A stretch of 64,000 bases of DNA from Actinomycetes bacterium. GTDB lineage: Bacteria > Actinomycetota > Acidimicrobiia > IMCC26256 > JANYLB01. The first letter of the stretch is position 1; every line of letters begins with the position of its first letter. The notes under the pieces were generated by a model that had not been told where the DNA came from, ran no database searches, and was given only the letters and a program-made list of their open reading frames with translations. Made by a program: the position numbers and the translations under genes. This document shows positions 1 to 8,784 of the stretch, in pieces. The stretch covers positions 111,822 to 175,821 of the forward strand of contig JANYLB010000032.1 in the NCBI GenBank assembly GCA_025363815.1, read 5' to 3'.

Positions 1-332
1 CCTCGGTACGTCGCAGTGACGGGCGGCGGGTCCTGGGCGAACGGCACGACGAAGCGGTAGGTCACGCTGTTGCCTACCGCAGCCGGATCGATGGTGTCTG
101 TGATCGTGGCCGAGTAGGTAGCCGGCTGGTTTCCGAACCCGTTGGTCGTGCACGTGTACGCAACGTTGGTCGCGGTCGAGGTGTCGGCGAAGGCGCCAGG
201 GGCGATCGCGCTCGACACGAGGCCGATCGCGATCGCGATCGCGCTCGTCACGGATACGAGCCGACGCACTGGTCCTCTTGCCGAGCTTCCCCGACGGTTG
301 TTGCGAGACATAGATCCCGAACCTGCGCCCAT
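1..332 (-). CDS. Secreted protein, N-terminal part (cut by window edge)
   Basis: The minus strand is open from an ATG at 332 to the window edge, giving about 110 residues and no stop. The start has a good ribosome site (GGGGAG, 6-7 bases upstream). The N-terminus is basic (RNNRR, RGPVRR), then comes a hydrophobic stretch rich in Ala, Ile and Val and an AFA-DT cleavage site, so it is a Sec-type secreted protein. The mature part begins with TSTATNVAYTC and looks like a beta-rich surface domain; I do not recognise the family. The hydrophobic core is encoded by a short GCGATC iteration around 223-246, read as Ala-Ile repeats. It is divergent from the sensor kinase that follows. A second ATG at 311 is possible but has a poorer ribosome site. 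Confidence 0.7.
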   Translation of the reverse strand, partial: MGAGSGSMSRNNRRGSSARGPVRRLVSVTSAIAIAIGLVSSAIAPGAFADTSTATNVAYTCTTNGFGNQPATYSATITDTIDPAAVGNSVTYRFVVPFAQDPPPVTATYR

Positions 333-534
333 CTCGTTCTCCCCGGTGTCGCATTCCCGCCCGAACTGACAGTTCGCGACTGGGGCGATTGTGCACAGGA
401 ACCCGTGTCACTCAAACCAACAGCAGCCCAAGTCCGACAATGGGCTGGGAATTGGGGTGGTGTTGATCTGGCGGACCCCGGCTCAGCTGCGCACAATGGT
501 GCGTGGCAATCGACATGACATACGCGGGTCGGAA

Positions 535-2445
535 ATGGTCGTAGGCCCGCTCGAGCAGGCGCTCGACTACGCCCCCACCGGCATTGCCTTGCTCACCGGC
601 GACGGTTGCATCCGGTGGGCGAATCGTCGGCTGTGCCGGATGCTGCGGCGCGACGCCGACGATCTTGTCGGTCTGGCCCTCTCCGAGCTCACCGATCCCA
701 ACGGTCCCAACGACTCGACCGACCGCGAGGTCTCGGCCGACCAGCTCGAAATCGGCCAGATGAGTGATCGCGGGCGTTTGCGGTTCCTGCGACCCGACGG
801 CACATCAGTCTGGGGCGGCCTCGCGCTCAGCCGGCTCCCCGACGAAGTCTCCGAGACCGTCATGGTCGCGCAGATCAACGATCTCTCTGCCCTCATGCGC
901 GCCGAGGAGCAGCTCGGCATGGTGGTCCAAGGCTTGGACGATGGCATCGTTACCTTCGACCCACACGGGCGCGTAGCGAGCTCGAACCCCGCCGCGTCGC
1001 GCCTCCTCGGCATCGTGGCCACCGAGCTGCTCGGTGAGGTCAGCCAACCCGATTGGGCGATGATCGACGAAGACGGCGAACCCGTCGCGCCGCAGGGTCG
1101 GCCCGAGGCCATGGTCGCGCGCACCGGAGAACCGGCGCACCAGTCGCTGGGCGTTCCCCTGGACGATGACACCGTGCGCTGGCTCCAGGTCTCGGCGCAT
1201 CCGATCGAGCGACCAAACGGCGAACGCTGGGTCGTGGCGAGCTACCGCGACGTCTCAGAACATCGCAGAGTCGAGGCCGAGCTCGCGGTGTCGCTCGCCG
1301 CGGACAGGGCGAAGAGCGAGTTCTTGTCGCGCATGAGCCACGAACTTCGAACGCCGCTCAACGTGGTGCTCGGCTACGCGCAGCTGCTGCAGATGGATGA
1401 CCTCGCGCCGACACACCGCGACTCCGTCGATCAGATCCTCACCGCAGGCCGCCATCTGCTCGAACTCGTGGAAGAGGTGCTCGACCTCGAGCGCATCAAA
1501 CGGGGGCGGCTCGAAGTCGTCCTACAGCCGGTACCCCTCCTCGATGCGTTGCGTGAGGTGCTCGAGCTCGTCCAGCCGCTCGCCGACGCCAGCATCGTCA
1601 CCGTCGAGCTGCGCGCAGGGACCGAACCCGAGATCATGGCCGTCGCCGACGCAGTGAGACTGCGTCAGGTTCTGCTGAACCTGCTCACGAACGCGATCAA
1701 GTACAACCGCAGGGGAGGGCGGGTGACGCTCGCCGGACGCGAGATCGGCGGGATGATCGTCGTGCGCGTGCGCGACACCGGTCGTGGTATCGCACCCGAC
1801 CAACTCACCCGCATCTTCCTTCCGTTCGAGCGGCTCGAAGCCGACGCGCTCGGCATAGATGGAGCCGGTGTCGGGCTCGCGCTATCGAAGCGGCTCGTGG
1901 AGGCGATGGGAGGTCAGATCGGGGTCGAGTCGACGCTCGGCGTGGGCAGCACCTTCTGGTTCATCGTGCGCGCCGGTGTGGCCGGCAAGGCCGATCCCAA
2001 TCCGCCCCCCATATTCGAGCCGCTGAGCCCGAGCGCGGCCGCCGACCTCGCCCGTCGCGCCGACGGCCCGCGCCGGCGCCTGCTCTACATCGAAGACAAC
2101 ACCGCGAGCCGCACGCTCCTCGAACAGCTTGTCGCGCATCGAGGTGGCTTCGACGTCGTGGCCGCCGGGACCGCTGCCGAGGGATTACAACTCGCACGCG
2201 AAACCGCACCCGACACCATCCTTGTCGACCTACACCTCCCAGACGCCTCCGGAGAAGACCTGCTCCGGGAGCTGCAAGCCGATCCGAATACGGCATCCAC
2301 GCCCGTGGTCGTGCTGACCGCCGACGCGACCCCGGCGCGTCGGAACGCGCTGCTCGAGATGGGCGCCGCCGCGTACCTGACCAAGCCGCTAGATGCCGCT
2401 GCGCTGTTCGTGACGCTCGAGACGTTCGGCCAGGCGCGTGAGTAG
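535..2445 (+). CDS. Hybrid sensor histidine kinase (PAS-PAS-HisKA-HATPase-REC)
   Basis: This is a soluble-looking hybrid kinase of about 636 residues. Two PAS-like sensor domains occupy roughly residues 5-245 (first one starting at LDYAPTGIALL). They are followed by the phospho-acceptor H-box SRMSHELRTPLN (His near residue 268), an ATPase domain with N box NLLTNAIKYN, G1 box DTGRGIAP and G2 region GAGVGLALSKR, and a C-terminal receiver domain (YIEDN; ILVDLHLP with the Asp near residue 565; conserved Lys in LTKPLD). I see no membrane segments, so the signal is probably cytoplasmic. The frame is open from a GTG at 391, and an ATG at 496 is also possible; I chose 535 because it lies just before the first PAS domain, but no start has a strong ribosome site. 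It is followed by a response regulator 52 bases downstream, a likely partner. Confidence 0.85.
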   Translation: MVVGPLEQALDYAPTGIALLTGDGCIRWANRRLCRMLRRDADDLVGLALSELTDPNGPNDSTDREVSADQLEIGQMSDRGRLRFLRPDGTSVWGGLALSRLPDEVSETVMVAQINDLSALMRAEEQLGMVVQGLDDGIVTFDPHGRVASSNPAASRLLGIVATELLGEVSQPDWAMIDEDGEPVAPQGRPEAMVARTGEPAHQSLGVPLDDDTVRWLQVSAHPIERPNGERWVVASYRDVSEHRRVEAELAVSLAADRAKSEFLSRMSHELRTPLNVVLGYAQLLQMDDLAPTHRDSVDQILTAGRHLLELVEEVLDLERIKRGRLEVVLQPVPLLDALREVLELVQPLADASIVTVELRAGTEPEIMAVADAVRLRQVLLNLLTNAIKYNRRGGRVTLAGREIGGMIVVRVRDTGRGIAPDQLTRIFLPFERLEADALGIDGAGVGLALSKRLVEAMGGQIGVESTLGVGSTFWFIVRAGVAGKADPNPPPIFEPLSPSAAADLARRADGPRRRLLYIEDNTASRTLLEQLVAHRGGFDVVAAGTAAEGLQLARETAPDTILVDLHLPDASGEDLLRELQADPNTASTPVVVLTADATPARRNALLEMGAAAYLTKPLDAAALFVTLETFGQARE

Positions 2446-2497
2446 CCTCTCGGTGAGCTGTAGAGCGGAGGTAGGACCGGGGGGAGGCCAGCTGATC

Positions 2498-3220
2498 ATG
2501 GCGGAGAAGATGGTCAACGCCACACCCGATGGCCGGCCCCTGGTGCTCGTGGTCGACGACGACGACCCGAGCCGTTCACTCATCCGTCAGTACCTCGAGC
2601 GCACCGGGTACGCGGTGTCGGAGGCCGGCGATGGGCCCGCCGCGCTCAAGGCGGTGACCGTCGAGCGGCCCGAGGCGATCGTGCTCGATCTCGGGTTGCC
2701 CGGCCTCGACGGCCTCGACGTGTTGCGCACGATCCGGCGCGCCAGCGGGGTGCCCGTGATCGTGCTCACCGGACGAGACGAAGAGGTCGACAAGCTCTCG
2801 GGGTTCGACGCCGGCGCCGACGACTACGTGGTGAAACCGGTATCGCTCCCAGAGCTCGGCGCCCGGCTCCGTGCGGTGTTGCGGCGCGGCGAACCGGTCG
2901 TGGCCACCGAGCGTTTCGAGCTGGACGGACTCGTCATCGATCTGGCCGCCGCCACAGTTACCCTCGACGGAAACCCGGTGGAGCTCACGGCCAAGGAGTA
3001 CGCGCTCCTCGCGTTCTTCGCCCAGTCGGGAGGGCGGTGCCTCGACCGCGAGGAGCTGCTGCATCATGTGTGGGGCTCCGTTGGCGACTGGCAGGACAGC
3101 GCCACCGTCACCGAACACATCCGCCGCATCCGCCGCAAGATCGATCCCGATCCTGAAAACCCTCGGTTCATCGAGACGGTTCGAGGCCTGGGTTACCGGT
3201 TCGCCACAGCCGAATCCTGA
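2498..3220 (+). CDS. OmpR/PhoB-family response regulator (KdpE-like)
   Basis: A 240-residue two-domain regulator. The receiver domain shows the acidic pocket VVDDDD, the phospho-accepting Asp in IVLDLGLPGLDG, the Thr in VIVLTGRDEE and the Lys in YVVKPVS. The C-terminal winged helix contains LTAKEYALL and the closing ETVRGLGYRF. The ATG at 2498 has a strong GGGGAGG ribosome site; upstream in-frame starts lie in the end of the kinase gene. It lies directly downstream of the hybrid kinase and is probably co-transcribed and phosphorylated by it. Similarity to KdpE is only at the family level, and no kdp genes are present in the window. Confidence 0.9.
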   Translation: MAEKMVNATPDGRPLVLVVDDDDPSRSLIRQYLERTGYAVSEAGDGPAALKAVTVERPEAIVLDLGLPGLDGLDVLRTIRRASGVPVIVLTGRDEEVDKLSGFDAGADDYVVKPVSLPELGARLRAVLRRGEPVVATERFELDGLVIDLAAATVTLDGNPVELTAKEYALLAFFAQSGGRCLDREELLHHVWGSVGDWQDSATVTEHIRRIRRKIDPDPENPRFIETVRGLGYRFATAES

Positions 3221-3350
3221 ACGCGCGTGCTCGATCGCGGCACCTGAAGTGTTCTTCGCCCGTTCGGGCACCATTCACCCCCGGGTCGACATCACCGCGG
3301 CGAACTCCACTAGACATGAGACGTCGATCGGACCGACCTAGGAGCGACGG

Positions 3351-4745
3351 GTGTTCTGGGGTCAACCGCGCGAGCAGGCCAGACACGCCGTCGTCACGAC
3401 AGCCGTCGCGATCTTGATCTTGGCCGGCGTTGCGCCGTCGGCGCGTGCGACCTCTACGGCCACGCCACCACCAACCCTTTCCGATCCGACGACGACCACG
3501 TCGACGCAGACCTCCACGACCTTGGCGGAGCCGTCGACCACCACTTCGATGGCGCCCGCTACGTCCACGTCCACGTCGAGCTCGACCACGACCTCTCTGT
3601 CCAGGACAACGGCTCCGCCTGAGAACCCGACGCCGGGTGAAGCCCCGACGCCCGCGATGATCCTGGCGCAGCTCCGGCCAACGGTCGCGGCGCCGCCCCA
3701 GACCGGTCCCCCCGATGTCGCTCGGGAGCTGGCGCTACCGAGCGACTCGCTCACGGCTGCGATGGCGGAGCTCGACGCGCTCCAGGCAATCGCCCGAGGG
3801 CTCACAAACGCATACCCACCGCTGGTCGCGTCGGCAGAGTCGACGCGCCTCGCCGCAATCGAAGCCGCGCGATCCGTAGAGCGCACGCGCACGGCCCACG
3901 ACCAAGCCCGAAGTCGAGTCGCGCGAACGATGCTCGACGCGGCGCGCTCGAGCCGACCAACTGAGCTGTCGGGCTCCGACCTCGGGGCCAGGCGCGACCT
4001 CAAGTTGCTGCAGGCAACGATGCTTGCCCTTCGCAGGGAGGAAGCCCACCAGGACCGAATCTCCACCGATGCGGAACACGTTCGCGCCTACACCGAGGCG
4101 CTGCGCGCCAACCATGCGGCGGCCGCGGTAGCTGTGTACGCCGAGATTTCAGGGGTCACCGCCAAGCTCACATCGACGCGAGTGGGCGTCGCCTTCGCCG
4201 GGCATGCGACCGCCGTCGACCCCGGCCCGACCGAGGTCGCGCGGCTCGCACGAGCCGCCGAGCTCGCGCTCGATTCCAACATCGGCGTAGCTGGGTCACG
4301 GCGGCAGCTCGCCGAAGCGGTCGGTGCCCAAACCCAGCTCGACCCCGTGCGATTCGACACCGAATGGGCTGCGACCCCCGTGCCCGCCCTTCGGTCGACC
4401 TACTTCGCGTTGTCGCAGGTCGGCAAGCCCTACGTGTACGCCGCGGATGGCCCCGAGAGCTACGACTGCTCCGGTCTCACCCGACGCGCCTGGCAGCAGG
4501 CGGGGATCTCGCTCCCCCACTTCTCGGGTGCGCAGCTCCACTCAGGTCTGCCGGTCGCACCGGCCCAGGTCCGGCCCGGCGACCTCCTCACTTACGGCCC
4601 AGACGGGAGCGAGCACGTGGTCCAGTACATCGGAGCCGGCTTCGACGTCGAGGCGATGGGGCGGCAGTGGGGCATCGTGATCGAACGCGCCGACACCAAT
4701 GCCGCCGGTGGCAACTTCGCCGGCGCATCACGACCTCTCCCCTAG
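3351..4745 (+). CDS. Secreted NlpC/P60 peptidoglycan hydrolase
   Basis: A 464-residue exported cell-wall endopeptidase. The GTG start follows GGAG by six bases. The N-terminus has a signal peptide (hydrophobic VVTTAVAILILAGVAPSARA), then a Thr/Ser/Pro-rich low-complexity linker up to about residue 110, then an Ala/Arg-rich helical region that probably forms a coiled coil. The C-terminal NlpC/P60 domain (about residues 345-460) has the catalytic Cys in YDCSGLTRRAW, the His in SEHVVQYIG and the family motif RPGDLLTYG. The layout (signal peptide, coiled coil, NlpC/P60) is typical of actinobacterial RipA/RipC-type hydrolases, whose helical segment keeps the enzyme inactive or docks it to FtsX. 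No ftsEX genes adjoin it here. Confidence 0.9.
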   Translation: MFWGQPREQARHAVVTTAVAILILAGVAPSARATSTATPPPTLSDPTTTTSTQTSTTLAEPSTTTSMAPATSTSTSSSTTTSLSRTTAPPENPTPGEAPTPAMILAQLRPTVAAPPQTGPPDVARELALPSDSLTAAMAELDALQAIARGLTNAYPPLVASAESTRLAAIEAARSVERTRTAHDQARSRVARTMLDAARSSRPTELSGSDLGARRDLKLLQATMLALRREEAHQDRISTDAEHVRAYTEALRANHAAAAVAVYAEISGVTAKLTSTRVGVAFAGHATAVDPGPTEVARLARAAELALDSNIGVAGSRRQLAEAVGAQTQLDPVRFDTEWAATPVPALRSTYFALSQVGKPYVYAADGPESYDCSGLTRRAWQQAGISLPHFSGAQLHSGLPVAPAQVRPGDLLTYGPDGSEHVVQYIGAGFDVEAMGRQWGIVIERADTNAAGGNFAGASRPLP

Positions 4746-4765
4746 CCCTTGCCCGGCCATCACAT

Positions 4766-4781
4766 CTGACGTTGCCGTCAG
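4766..4781 (+). terminator. Small stem-loop after the NlpC/P60 gene
   Basis: CTGACG-TTGC-CGTCAG is a perfect 6-base-pair stem with a 4-base loop, 21 bases after the hydrolase stop codon. No T-run follows, so it is a weak terminator candidate. Confidence 0.3.
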
Positions 4782-4858
4782 CATCGAGTGCCGCTTTGAG
4801 TCTTGGGGGGCGCTGCGCGACGCTGGTCGCGGCGGTCAGACCGACGGGAGGGCAAACG

Positions 4859-5179
4859 ATGAGCTACGGAGCACCCGCATTCGAACGCATCGAGCGCAAC
4901 GGCGTGCCGACGCTCGTCATCACCGGTGAAGTCGACCTCGCCTGCGTCGACGAGCTCCGCGATCAGCTGCATGCGATCACCTCGGCTCCCCTGGGTACCG
5001 GTGTTGTCGATCTCTCCGGCGTGACGTTTCTCGACTCGAGCGGCCTCGGCGTCCTCATCGCGGCGAAGAAGCACGCCGTCGCCGCCAACGCTGATCTCGC
5101 GCTCGCAGCGCCTTCACCGCCGTGTCGTAAGGTGCTCGAGATCAGCGGCGCCGATCAGTACTTCGAGATACGCGACTAG
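4859..5179 (+). CDS. STAS-domain anti-sigma factor antagonist
   Basis: A 106-residue single STAS domain protein. It begins with a beta strand ending in LVITGEVDLA, followed by the family signature VVDLSGVTFLDSSGLGVL; the Ser pair in DSSG is the usual phosphorylation site used by partner anti-sigma kinases. Proteins of this type switch partners with a serine kinase to free a sigma factor or control a phosphatase. The ATG at 4859 has GGGAGG seven bases upstream. No anti-sigma kinase or PP2C phosphatase is adjacent, so its partner must be elsewhere. Confidence 0.9.
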   Translation: MSYGAPAFERIERNGVPTLVITGEVDLACVDELRDQLHAITSAPLGTGVVDLSGVTFLDSSGLGVLIAAKKHAVAANADLALAAPSPPCRKVLEISGADQYFEIRD

Positions 5180-5274
5180 CACGAGCAGCCCGGAGCCCAG
5201 CCGGTACGATCGGGTGCATTCCTCCTGAGCCCGCTTCCGCCGCCCCTTCGAAGCACGGTGACGCAACGATCTGG

Positions 5275-6042
5275 GTGAACGGCACGCTCTACGATCGTGA
5301 TGCCCTCCCCCCCGAGCTCACGATTCTCTTCGGGACCTCGCTCGGCCTTTCGCCCGTCTGTTACCCGAGGGAGAGACTCCTGCTACGCCAGAACCTCGAC
5401 ATCCTCGGGCGCGCCGCCGAGTCGGTCGGGTACTCGAGCTTCGATGCTGATGAAGCAGCGGAAACGATCTCGTGGATCGATGCACCGGAGTCGGTGGTCG
5501 CTCTGGTCCCTTCCCCTGCCGACCACCGCGCCGCGCCGCCCGGCAACGACTGGTTGCTCGTAGGCGCTCCGTTCAGCGCGCCTGACGCGTCGGATCCACT
5601 TCACCTCGGGGTCTCGATCCATCGCCGGAACCACCACAACCCCATGATCAACACGCTTTTCCTGGGCGACGGCGAGCTGCTCGCCGGAACCCGTGAGGCC
5701 ATCGCCACCGGCCTGGACGACGTCGTCTGGTTGAACCTCGACGACAACGTGTCGTGCATCGCCTCGGGTGCACTCTTTGCCGAGATCGACGCCGAGGTGG
5801 TCACCCCACCGCTCGCCGATGGCGTCCCCGACAGCGCATGGCGAGCCGCGTGCATCGATGAGACGGGTGCCGTGGAGCTCCACCTCGACCTCAAGGAGCT
5901 GCTCGCCGCCCAATCGGTCGCATGCGTCTGGCCTTGGGGATCCGCGCAGGCCGTCGGCACGATCGACCAGACGTCGTACGCCAACGCGTCACTCGCGACG
6001 AGGCTCGTCACCTCGATCACAACCGCAGGGGGTCGACGATGA
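5275..6042 (+). CDS. Class IV aminotransferase-like protein lacking the catalytic lysine
   Basis: About 255 residues with the fold signature of class IV aminotransferases: the start VNGTLYD, a central REAIATGLDDVVWLN, and VVTPPLADGVPDSAWR, which matches the TPPL-G-GI-R cofactor region. In real enzymes a lysine binds PLP in the segment before the REA helix. Here that segment reads HRRNHHNPMINTL, and the whole protein has only one lysine, residue 207, near the C-terminus. It is therefore probably not an active PLP transaminase. The GTG start lies inside the usual strand IWVNG, and in-frame sequence without a normal start codon extends further upstream, so the true N-terminus may be slightly longer. 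The stop overlaps the murL ATG (ATGA), which implies translational coupling. Confidence 0.75.
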   Translation: MNGTLYDRDALPPELTILFGTSLGLSPVCYPRERLLLRQNLDILGRAAESVGYSSFDADEAAETISWIDAPESVVALVPSPADHRAAPPGNDWLLVGAPFSAPDASDPLHLGVSIHRRNHHNPMINTLFLGDGELLAGTREAIATGLDDVVWLNLDDNVSCIASGALFAEIDAEVVTPPLADGVPDSAWRAACIDETGAVELHLDLKELLAAQSVACVWPWGSAQAVGTIDQTSYANASLATRLVTSITTAGGRR

Positions 6043-7409
6043 CGGACCGCACCGACCACGGGCTCACCGGACCGTTCACGTTCGAGCGCGCCTCGATCGA
6101 CCGCAATCAGGTCGAGCTCGGGTATCGGATCGGCACTGCGGTTGGTACTGGCATCGAGCTCACCGAGATAATCGAGTTTCCGTTCTCGCTCGGCGACTCC
6201 GCGGCGGTTCGTGCCGCGGTCCGGACCCTGCACCTCATCGCCGGGGTCTCGTACTACAAGTGCGTCGCGCCGACGGCGCTCGTAACCCACCCGTTGGTAT
6301 CCGCCGAGCGCGCGCTGCTCCGCGCGCTGTACGACGAGGGTTTGCGCGAGTTCGCGTACCGCAACGACCTCGCGATACCGCTCCCGGTTGAGCTGCGTGA
6401 GACCAATGACAATTCGTCCGTGCCGCTCCCGCTCATCGCGCCTGTACCCCTCGAGAACATCGGCGCGCTCATCCCGGTAGGAGGCGGCAAGGACTCCGCT
6501 CTCGTTGCCGACCTGGTTGCCGACGGCCGGCTCATGACCGTCAATCCCACTGCCGCCCACGAACGGCTCGCTGCTTCCCTGGGGCGACCATTGCTCGGGG
6601 TCACGCGGCGGCTCGATCCGCGCCTGCGAGAGCTCATCGCCGCGGGTGCCCCGAACGGGCATGTTCCGGTGACCGCGATCAACTCCGCGATCGCGGCGAT
6701 CGTCGCGGTCGTGTGCGGCCTCCGCGACGTCGTAATGGGCCTCGAGCGCTCGGCCTCCGAACCGAGCCTCGTTGTCGACGGCATCGAGATCAACCATCAG
6801 TTCTCGAAGTCACTTCGGGCAGAGCAGCTGCTGCGGGCGATTTTCGAACCGCTCGGAATCCGCTACTTCTCCCTGCTCCGACCGCTCACCGAGCTCGCGA
6901 TCGGCACGAGCCTCGCCCGGCGCGGCCTCACCGACGACATCGTCTCGTGCAACCGGGTCTTCACCGTCTGGAACGAGACCACCGCCAGCCGAGAGCAACG
7001 ACCGTGTGGCCAGTGCGCTAAGTGTCTGTTCACCGCGCTCGTGCTGGCCCCGTCCCTCGACCCGAAGGCCGTGTACGCACACTTCGGCCACCACGTCTTC
7101 GACGAGCTCGAGAACATCGACGGTGTAAGGGCGCTCTGGTCGGACGCCAAGCCTTTCGACTGTGTAGGTGAGCGCATGGAATCAGTATCGGCCCTGACGG
7201 TGCTGGCCGACTCCTCGGTCTGGCGGCACCACGCGGTTGTGTCCGCCCTTGCTCCCGAAGCCCGTTCGTTGCTCGAGTCGCACGGCACCAGCACCGGCGA
7301 CTATCTCCACGTCGGGTCGGTCGACGGGCTGCCCGAGGAGTACCGCGATCGCATCTGCCGGATCGCATCCGAGATCGAACCGATTCAGGGACCTGCCGAT
7401 GCGAGTTGA
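6039..7409 (+). CDS. murL: UDP-MurNAc-L-Ala-L-Glu epimerase (MurL)
   Basis: 456 residues. MurL epimerises the terminal L-Glu of UDP-MurNAc-L-Ala-L-Glu to D-Glu using ATP, in the cytoplasm. The sequence shows an ATP-pyrophosphatase-like loop PVGGGKDSAL (about residues 148-157), the conserved VMGLERSASEPS and EINHQFSKS stretches, and a cysteine cluster RPCGQCAKCLF near residue 330. These fit the MurL family as I know it. The ATG overlaps the stop of the preceding gene, and the end overlaps murD2 by 11 bases. Neighbouring murD2 is the expected partner, and the pairing is strong evidence for the assignment. Bacteria with this route can make peptidoglycan D-Glu without glutamate racemase MurI. Confidence 0.85.
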   Translation: MTDRTDHGLTGPFTFERASIDRNQVELGYRIGTAVGTGIELTEIIEFPFSLGDSAAVRAAVRTLHLIAGVSYYKCVAPTALVTHPLVSAERALLRALYDEGLREFAYRNDLAIPLPVELRETNDNSSVPLPLIAPVPLENIGALIPVGGGKDSALVADLVADGRLMTVNPTAAHERLAASLGRPLLGVTRRLDPRLRELIAAGAPNGHVPVTAINSAIAAIVAVVCGLRDVVMGLERSASEPSLVVDGIEINHQFSKSLRAEQLLRAIFEPLGIRYFSLLRPLTELAIGTSLARRGLTDDIVSCNRVFTVWNETTASREQRPCGQCAKCLFTALVLAPSLDPKAVYAHFGHHVFDELENIDGVRALWSDAKPFDCVGERMESVSALTVLADSSVWRHHAVVSALAPEARSLLESHGTSTGDYLHVGSVDGLPEEYRDRICRIASEIEPIQGPADAS

Positions 7410-8667
7410 CGACCTGCGTGGTCGACGGGTCGCGCTCCTCGGCCTCGGGATCGACGTACGCGCCGCGCTCCCCGCGATCATGGCGGCCGGACCGAGTGAA
7501 CTCGTCGTCGTCGACGAGAGCCTGACCGCCCGCGAGCACGAAGGTCTTCCGGTGGCATCGCTCGGTGCAGCGACACGGAACGCGGAGATCCTCGTGCGCT
7601 CCCCCGGCTTCCCCCGCTACGTCGCGCCCATCGGCGACGCGATCGCCGGGGGCACGATGATGACCACTCCCGTCGACCTGTGGGCATGCTCGCTCCCCGG
7701 AAACCAACGGTTAGTGATGGTGACAGGGACCAAGGGCAAGTCGACGACCACCGACCTGATAGGCCACCTCGCCGGCCGTTCGGGTCTCCAGGTAGGAGTG
7801 GCCGGAAACTTCGGGATCCCGGTGTTCTCCGACGCCTGGGACCATGACGCGCCAATCGTCGTCATCGAGGTCTCGAGCTATCAGGCGAGCGATCTCCACA
7901 ATGTGCCGGAGATCGCGGTCCTCACCTCGCTCGCCGAGGATCACCTCGACTGGCACGGCAGCTACGAGCAGTACCGCAGCGACAAGCTCCGCGTCGTCGG
8001 AAACGACGGACGCGCGGCCACTCACGTGTTCGTCCCCCGCGCCGAAGCGGCCGCGATCGACGCGACGCGAGCCTTCTCCGCGAATCTCGTCGACGTGCCC
8101 GAGCACGCGCTTCGACTCCCAATCCACCGCGTGCAGAACGCCGCACTCGCGGCGCGCGTGGTTGGCGCGCTGGGTGCGACCGGCATCGGTGACGCCGAAA
8201 TCCTCGATGCAGCCGAGCGCTTCCTGCCCGGCCGGCTCGCGACCTGCGCCGGACCCGCCGATGGTCTGTGGATCGATGATGCCCTCGCTACGAACCCCTC
8301 CGCGGCCGCCGCCGGCCTCGCTTGGGCTCGATCGCTCGATCGCCCGACGATCGTGTTGCTCGGCGGCGTTGACCGCGGGGTGAACCCGAGCCCGCTGAAA
8401 GAAGAGATCGCGCGGTGGCCCACTGGGCGCATCCGCGCGGTGACACTTCCCGACAACGGAGCCGCGCTCGCAGCGGCATGCGGCATCGAGGTGGTCAGCG
8501 CCGCGGAGACGGTTCCCGACGCGGTCGCGGGCGCGGCCGACGCACTCCCCCGCAACGGCATCGTCATGTTCTCGCCTGCGGCACCGACCCCGCCCGCGGT
8601 CGGAACCTGGAAGATCCGCTCCGACGCGTTCCGAGCCGCAGCCGCTGCCCTGCGTGACGGCTCCTGA
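7399..8667 (+). CDS. murD2: MurD2-type UDP-MurNAc-L-Ala : L-glutamate ligase
   Basis: 422 residues, a Mur ligase. The N-terminal domain (VALLGLGIDVRAALPAI) resembles the MurD UMA-binding Rossmann domain. The ATPase domain has TGTKGKSTTTDL, the EVSSYQ Glu, LAEDHLDWHGSYEQYRSDK with the Lys expected to be carbamylated, and the C-terminal domain starts near LWIDDALATNPSAAAA. Classical MurD adds D-Glu, while MurD2 adds L-Glu for later epimerisation by MurL. I assign MurD2 from the linkage with murL; substrate stereochemistry cannot be read directly. The ATG at 7399 lies inside the end of murL, so the two are co-translated. No other mur gene is in the window, so this cluster is away from a dcw locus. 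Confidence 0.85.
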   Translation: MRVDDLRGRRVALLGLGIDVRAALPAIMAAGPSELVVVDESLTAREHEGLPVASLGAATRNAEILVRSPGFPRYVAPIGDAIAGGTMMTTPVDLWACSLPGNQRLVMVTGTKGKSTTTDLIGHLAGRSGLQVGVAGNFGIPVFSDAWDHDAPIVVIEVSSYQASDLHNVPEIAVLTSLAEDHLDWHGSYEQYRSDKLRVVGNDGRAATHVFVPRAEAAAIDATRAFSANLVDVPEHALRLPIHRVQNAALAARVVGALGATGIGDAEILDAAERFLPGRLATCAGPADGLWIDDALATNPSAAAAGLAWARSLDRPTIVLLGGVDRGVNPSPLKEEIARWPTGRIRAVTLPDNGAALAAACGIEVVSAAETVPDAVAGAADALPRNGIVMFSPAAPTPPAVGTWKIRSDAFRAAAAALRDGS

Positions 8668-8784
8668 CCACCGCGGCCTCGCCGAATAGGTACTCGTGAT
8701 GCCCGACACCTCGGAACACCTGGCCGATGCCCGGGTCTCAGTCAACGGCCCAACCGCGTCGGTGAGCAGGGCGTGCACGAGTAA

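Noticed and set aside
223..246. Overlapping GCGATC repeats resembling a HIP1-like or recognition-site array
   Set aside because: They encode the hydrophobic signal core (Ala-Ile repeats) and are better explained by codon choice in GC-rich DNA.
5601..6797. A minus-strand frame opposite the aminotransferase-like and MurL genes
   Set aside because: Same reason: shadow of two conserved + strand genes, with no ribosome site or domain.
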